Positions 61,005-64,000 of a stretch of DNA of 64,000 bases are shown here, piece by piece. Both the position numbers and the translations under genes were made by a program. The notes beneath the pieces were generated by a model. That model had not been told where the DNA came from. It did no database searches and saw only the letters and a list, made by a program, of their open reading frames with translations. The DNA lies in contig DATLXK010000062.1 in NCBI GenBank assembly GCA_035575925.1, positions 62,001 through 126,000 on the forward strand. The letters are read 5' to 3'. The stretch's first letter is position 1. The number at the start of each line of letters is the position of its first letter. The stretch comes from DASWTL01 sp035575925 (lineage in GTDB: Bacteria > Bacteroidota > Bacteroidia > Sphingobacteriales > Sphingobacteriaceae).

Positions 61005-62939
61005 TTACTTATAACTTCTTTGTGATAATTTAACATTTTCAAATACCAGTTCTTCTTTATGCAATGCTGAGGGCTGATTATAGCCCTGATATTCCCAGGC
61101 GGCAACATATCCATAGGAATCATCATTACGCAGCGCTTCTCCTTCCTCAGTCTGGCTTTCAACCCGGAAGTGGCCACCGCACGATTCTTTTCTATTTAGT
61201 GCATCATCAACCATCAGCTCGCCAAGTTCAAGAAAATCGGCCACGCGGTTAGCTTTTTCAAGCGACTGATTAAATTCAGCGTTCTTACCAGGTACTATTG
61301 CATTTTTCCAAAAATCTTCCCGCAAATCGCGGATAAGACCTTTTGCTTTGATTAATCCTTCTTCTGAACGGGCCATTCCGCAGTATTCCCACATAATCAA
61401 CCCAAGTTCACGATGATATTCGTCGACTGTTTTAGTTCCCTTTAAAGATAAAAGCGTATTTATACGATCTATTACTTCTTTTTTTGTTTCGGCAAATGCC
61501 GGATGATTTTCATTAACAGGTGCCGGTCCAATAGTTGCCAAATAATCTCCTAACGTAGCAGGAATTACAAAATATCCATCGGCAAGGCCCTGCATTAATG
61601 CTGAAGCTCCCAGGCGATTAGCACCATGATCTGAGAAATTTGCTTCTCCCAATGCGTACAATCCCGGAATAGTAGTTTGCAGGTTATAATCCACCCATAA
61701 TCCTCCCATGGTGTAGTGTACCGCAGGGTAAATTCTCATGGGCAGCCTATATGGATTTTCGTCGGTGATCTGGTAGTACATATCAAACAGGTTTCCATAT
61801 TTTGCCCGTACCGCGTCTTCTCCAAGCCGTTTAATTGCATCCGCAAAATCAAGAAACACAGCCAATCCTGACGAACCCACACCTTTTCCTTCATCAACAG
61901 CTTCTTTAGCATTCCGCGAAGCCACATCCCGGGGAACCAGGTTACCAAAAGCAGGATATTTCCGCTCAAGAAAATAATCCCGGTCTTCTTCTTTAAGATC
62001 AGTAGCCTTTATTTCATTGTTACGAAGTTTCATGGCTAACTCAGGTGTTGCCGGAGCCCAAACACGGCCGTCGTTTCGTAATGATTCAGACATCAGCGTA
62101 AGTTTAGACTGATGATCGCCGCTTACCGGGATACAGGTAGGGTGTATTTGAGTAAAACACGGGTTTCCAAAGAATGCTCCCCGCCTGTGTGCCTTCCAAG
62201 CGGCAGTAACATTACATCCCATAGCATTGGTAGACAGGTAAAAGACGTTTCCATAGCCTCCGGTACACAATAAAACGGCATGTCCGGAATGACTTTCAAT
62301 ATCTCCTGAAATAAGGTCGCGGGTTATAATTCCCTGTGCCTTACCATCCACCATAACCACATCCAGCATTTCATGCCGATTATACATCTTCACAGTGCCG
62401 GCATGTATCTGGCGGTTTAGCGCTGAATAAGCTCCTAAAAGCAATTGCTGCCCGGTTTGTCCGCGGGCATAAAATGTGCGTGAAACCTGTGCACCGCCAA
62501 AAGAACGGTTATCCAGCAATCCTCCGTATTCACGGGCAAAGGGAACTCCCTGAGCAACACACTGGTCAATAATATTTACTGAAACTTCGGCCAACCGATG
62601 AACATTGCCTTCACGTGCGCGATAGTCTCCGCCCTTTATAGTATCATAAAATAAGCGATATACGCTGTCTCCATCATTGCGATAGTTTTTTGCTGCATTT
62701 ATACCCCCTTGTGCTGCAATGGAGTGTGCCCGGCGCGGGCTATCCTGGAAACAGAACGCTTTCACATTATATCCTAATTCGGCAAGTGAAGCCGCAGCAG
62801 AAGCACCTGCAAGACCTGTTCCTACAATAATAATATCGTATTTACGCTTGTTAGCCGGATTCACCAGCTTTAAATTGAACTTATGCTTAGACCATTTTTC
62901 GGCTAAGGGGCCTTCCGGAATTTTAGCATCTAACTTCAT
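61005..62939 (-). CDS. sdhA: Succinate dehydrogenase/fumarate reductase flavoprotein subunit
   Basis: SdhA oxidises succinate at a covalently bound FAD. The 644-residue protein has the dinucleotide fold (IIVGTGLAGASAAASLAELG), the FAD-linking His in RRAHSIAAQGGINAAKNY, HPTCIP, and the active-site region YPAVHYTMGGLWVDYN and GEANFSDHGANRLGASAL. Its length and form fit the B-type enzyme with a diheme SdhC. It lies 42 bases after sdhC. Directly after its stop the purine-rich GATTTGAG repeat begins. Confidence 0.96.
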   Translation of the reverse strand: MKLDAKIPEGPLAEKWSKHKFNLKLVNPANKRKYDIIIVGTGLAGASAAASLAELGYNVKAFCFQDSPRRAHSIAAQGGINAAKNYRNDGDSVYRLFYDTIKGGDYRAREGNVHRLAEVSVNIIDQCVAQGVPFAREYGGLLDNRSFGGAQVSRTFYARGQTGQQLLLGAYSALNRQIHAGTVKMYNRHEMLDVVMVDGKAQGIITRDLISGDIESHSGHAVLLCTGGYGNVFYLSTNAMGCNVTAAWKAHRRGAFFGNPCFTQIHPTCIPVSGDHQSKLTLMSESLRNDGRVWAPATPELAMKLRNNEIKATDLKEEDRDYFLERKYPAFGNLVPRDVASRNAKEAVDEGKGVGSSGLAVFLDFADAIKRLGEDAVRAKYGNLFDMYYQITDENPYRLPMRIYPAVHYTMGGLWVDYNLQTTIPGLYALGEANFSDHGANRLGASALMQGLADGYFVIPATLGDYLATIGPAPVNENHPAFAETKKEVIDRINTLLSLKGTKTVDEYHRELGLIMWEYCGMARSEEGLIKAKGLIRDLREDFWKNAIVPGKNAEFNQSLEKANRVADFLELGELMVDDALNRKESCGGHFRVESQTEEGEALRNDDSYGYVAAWEYQGYNQPSALHKEELVFENVKLSQRSYK

Positions 62940-62981
62940 TGCAGAATTATTTTGATTCCGAAATCTCGGAAATGTGAAAAT

Positions 62982-63767
62982 CTATTTAAAAAAGAAAAAG
63001 TATAATGGCATTGCAGCAAAAAGCAACGGAACCAGTACTCCGAAGCCCCATAAACTAATAAAACGAATAATTGGGATGTAGCGTTTGTGATCCCACCCTA
63101 ATGATTGGAACGCACTTCTGAAACCATGAATTAAATGGAAAGCCAAAGCAGCCATTGAAATTACATAAAGAACCACATACCACCAGGTTTTAAAAGAATT
63201 TGCAACCACTTTATAAAGGTCTTTTGAAACCACGATCTGCTTGCCCGCTTGTATATCTACATAATCTGAATGTACTAATCTGACAGCATCATAAGGCAAT
63301 TCAGAAACTGTAATATCCTGTGGGTTATCCATGCTGATCTCGTATTTAGCATACGGTAATTCTGCGTTATGGTATTTCCACCAGAAATTACTCATGTGCA
63401 CTACAAGGAATATTAAAAGGATTGTACCCAAAATTCCCATATTCCGTGAGGTCCACGGACTATTAGAATCCCCTTTGTAAGATGCATATTCAACAGGGCG
63501 TGCTTTTTTATTTTTTAAAGTAAGGATCAGTGCATAAACCGCATGGATAATAATACTTGCATATAACACATATGAGATGATCTTTATGGGTAAAAAATGC
63601 GTCATAAAATAGGCGTAAGCGTTAAAAGCCTGGCCCGAGTCGTTTTTAAATAATTGAAGGTTACCTATAATATGTATGATAAGAAAGGAGCACAGAAACA
63701 GACCTGTCAGACTCATGATCAGCTTCTTCCCCAGGGATGACGAAAAAGCTTTACTAAAATTACCCAT
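62982..63767 (-). CDS. sdhC: Succinate dehydrogenase cytochrome b558 subunit
   Basis: SdhC anchors the complex and carries two b hemes for menaquinone reduction in B-type enzymes. The 261-residue protein has five membrane helices with His residues in FLIIHIIGNLQLF, ASIIIHAVYALIL, FLVVHMSNFWWKYH and AFHLIHGFRSAFQSLGWDHK, fitting the Bacillus/Wolinella-like cytochrome b558 family. It is first in sdhCAB. It reduces the quinone pool used by the ACIII encoded at the other end of the window. Confidence 0.94.
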   Translation of the reverse strand: MGNFSKAFSSSLGKKLIMSLTGLFLCSFLIIHIIGNLQLFKNDSGQAFNAYAYFMTHFLPIKIISYVLYASIIIHAVYALILTLKNKKARPVEYASYKGDSNSPWTSRNMGILGTILLIFLVVHMSNFWWKYHNAELPYAKYEISMDNPQDITVSELPYDAVRLVHSDYVDIQAGKQIVVSKDLYKVVANSFKTWWYVVLYVISMAALAFHLIHGFRSAFQSLGWDHKRYIPIIRFISLWGFGVLVPLLFAAMPLYFFFFK

Positions 63768-63791
63768 TAGTTAGTATTAAATTTTGCGAAG

Positions 63792-63799
63792 CAAAAGTA
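63792..63799 (-). promoter_or_regulatory. Candidate -7 promoter element of sdhCAB
   Basis: TACTTTTG on the minus strand fits TAnnTTTG and lies 24 bases before the sdhC ATG. No convincing -33 element was found upstream. The gap to the divergent lipoprotein gene is 138 bases. Confidence 0.5.
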
Positions 63800-63905
63800 T
63801 TTAATAAATGCCTAAAAACACATAGTAAATAAAGCGAATCTCAGGTTTTTAGTAATTTAGAAAGGTTCTATTGAAATAAGTAAATTGTATATTAAATAGT
63901 AAGCT

Positions 63906-64000
63906 ATGCATATCTTCCGCCTCATTCTTTTTGCACTTTTGATTTCTTTAGCGGCTTGCGGATCAGACGAGACGCAAATTAATATTAATGGCGACGCAAA
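63906..64000 (+). CDS. Lipoprotein, N-terminal part only (cut by window end)
   Basis: The ATG at 63906 opens a frame that runs off the window. It begins with a lipoprotein signal (MHIFRLILFALLISLAAC, Cys18 in a LAAC lipobox) followed by GSDETQININGD. Only 31 codons are visible, so the family cannot be assigned. Confidence 0.6.
   Translation, partial: MHIFRLILFALLISLAACGSDETQININGDA

Noticed and set aside
61736..61969. 77-codon minus-strand ORF overlapping sdhA in another frame
   Set aside because: It lies fully within the well-supported sdhA coding region and resembles no protein family.
1..64000. CRISPR arrays, tRNA or rRNA genes, intact insertion sequences, prophage genes
   Set aside because: No regularly spaced repeats, tRNA-like cloverleafs, rRNA-like stretches, transposases, integrases or phage structural genes were seen on reading; a dedicated scan was not possible.

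Overview
The window is an AT-rich chromosomal segment of a Bacteroidota bacterium, most likely from the Sphingobacteriales (Pedobacter/Mucilaginibacter-like). The pointers are the alternative complex III cluster fused to a cytochrome oxidase cluster, promoter elements of the Bacteroidota type (TAnnTTTG), almost no Shine-Dalgarno sequences before genes, M56/TonB BlaR1-like proteins, and a B-type succinate dehydrogenase. Species cannot be read from the sequence. No rRNA, tRNA, CRISPR array or intact insertion sequence was seen.

Layout. (1) 1-11101: quinol:electron-acceptor oxidoreductase actABCDEF followed by cytochrome c oxidase subunits II and I, closed by a perfect hairpin. (2) 11116-17353: heme A synthesis (ctaA, ctaB), two subunit III genes, subunit IV, a SCO copper chaperone and small conserved membrane proteins. 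(3) 17370-19856: an OmpA-like lipoprotein, then a short accessory patch with an orphan 57-codon ORF, a putative zinc peptidase and a small membrane protein. (4) 20111-30250: a cell-wall/phosphosignalling operon: FhaA-like protein, 32-residue membrane peptide, PP2C phosphatase with a periplasmic domain, a 1389-residue single-chain fusion of a SEDS glycosyltransferase to a class B penicillin-binding protein, an FHA protein, a transmembrane Ser/Thr kinase, and a CvpA-CAP protein. Gene content and order recall the actinobacterial fhaA-pstP-rodA-pbpA-pknB locus. (5) 30251-38923: recO, dgkA, an MMPL exporter, then ileS-(DksA-like)-lspA. (6) 39078-46284: mostly single secreted or membrane proteins, and a decayed DUF1080 gene. 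(7) 46331-56918: SirB1-like protein, prfB with a programmed frameshift, a paired M16 protease, pgi, an M28 peptidase and a beta-CASP hydrolase. (8) 57026-59929: BlaI/BlaR1-type operon behind a dyad-symmetric operator. (9) 60023-63767: sdhCAB, with a degraded four-helix-bundle gene between sdhA and sdhB. The window ends inside a lipoprotein gene.

How it works together: Sdh reduces the menaquinone pool, ACIII oxidises it, and the adjacent cox/cta genes build the terminal oxidase, so both ends of the window encode aerobic respiration. The best candidate for an under-described system is region 4, a phosphorylation-controlled peptidoglycan synthase in which the polymerase and transpeptidase are one polypeptide. 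Other notable points are the IleRS with a swapped GIHH signature, the conserved RF2 frameshift in a lineage that rarely uses Shine-Dalgarno pairing, and two clear gene remnants.
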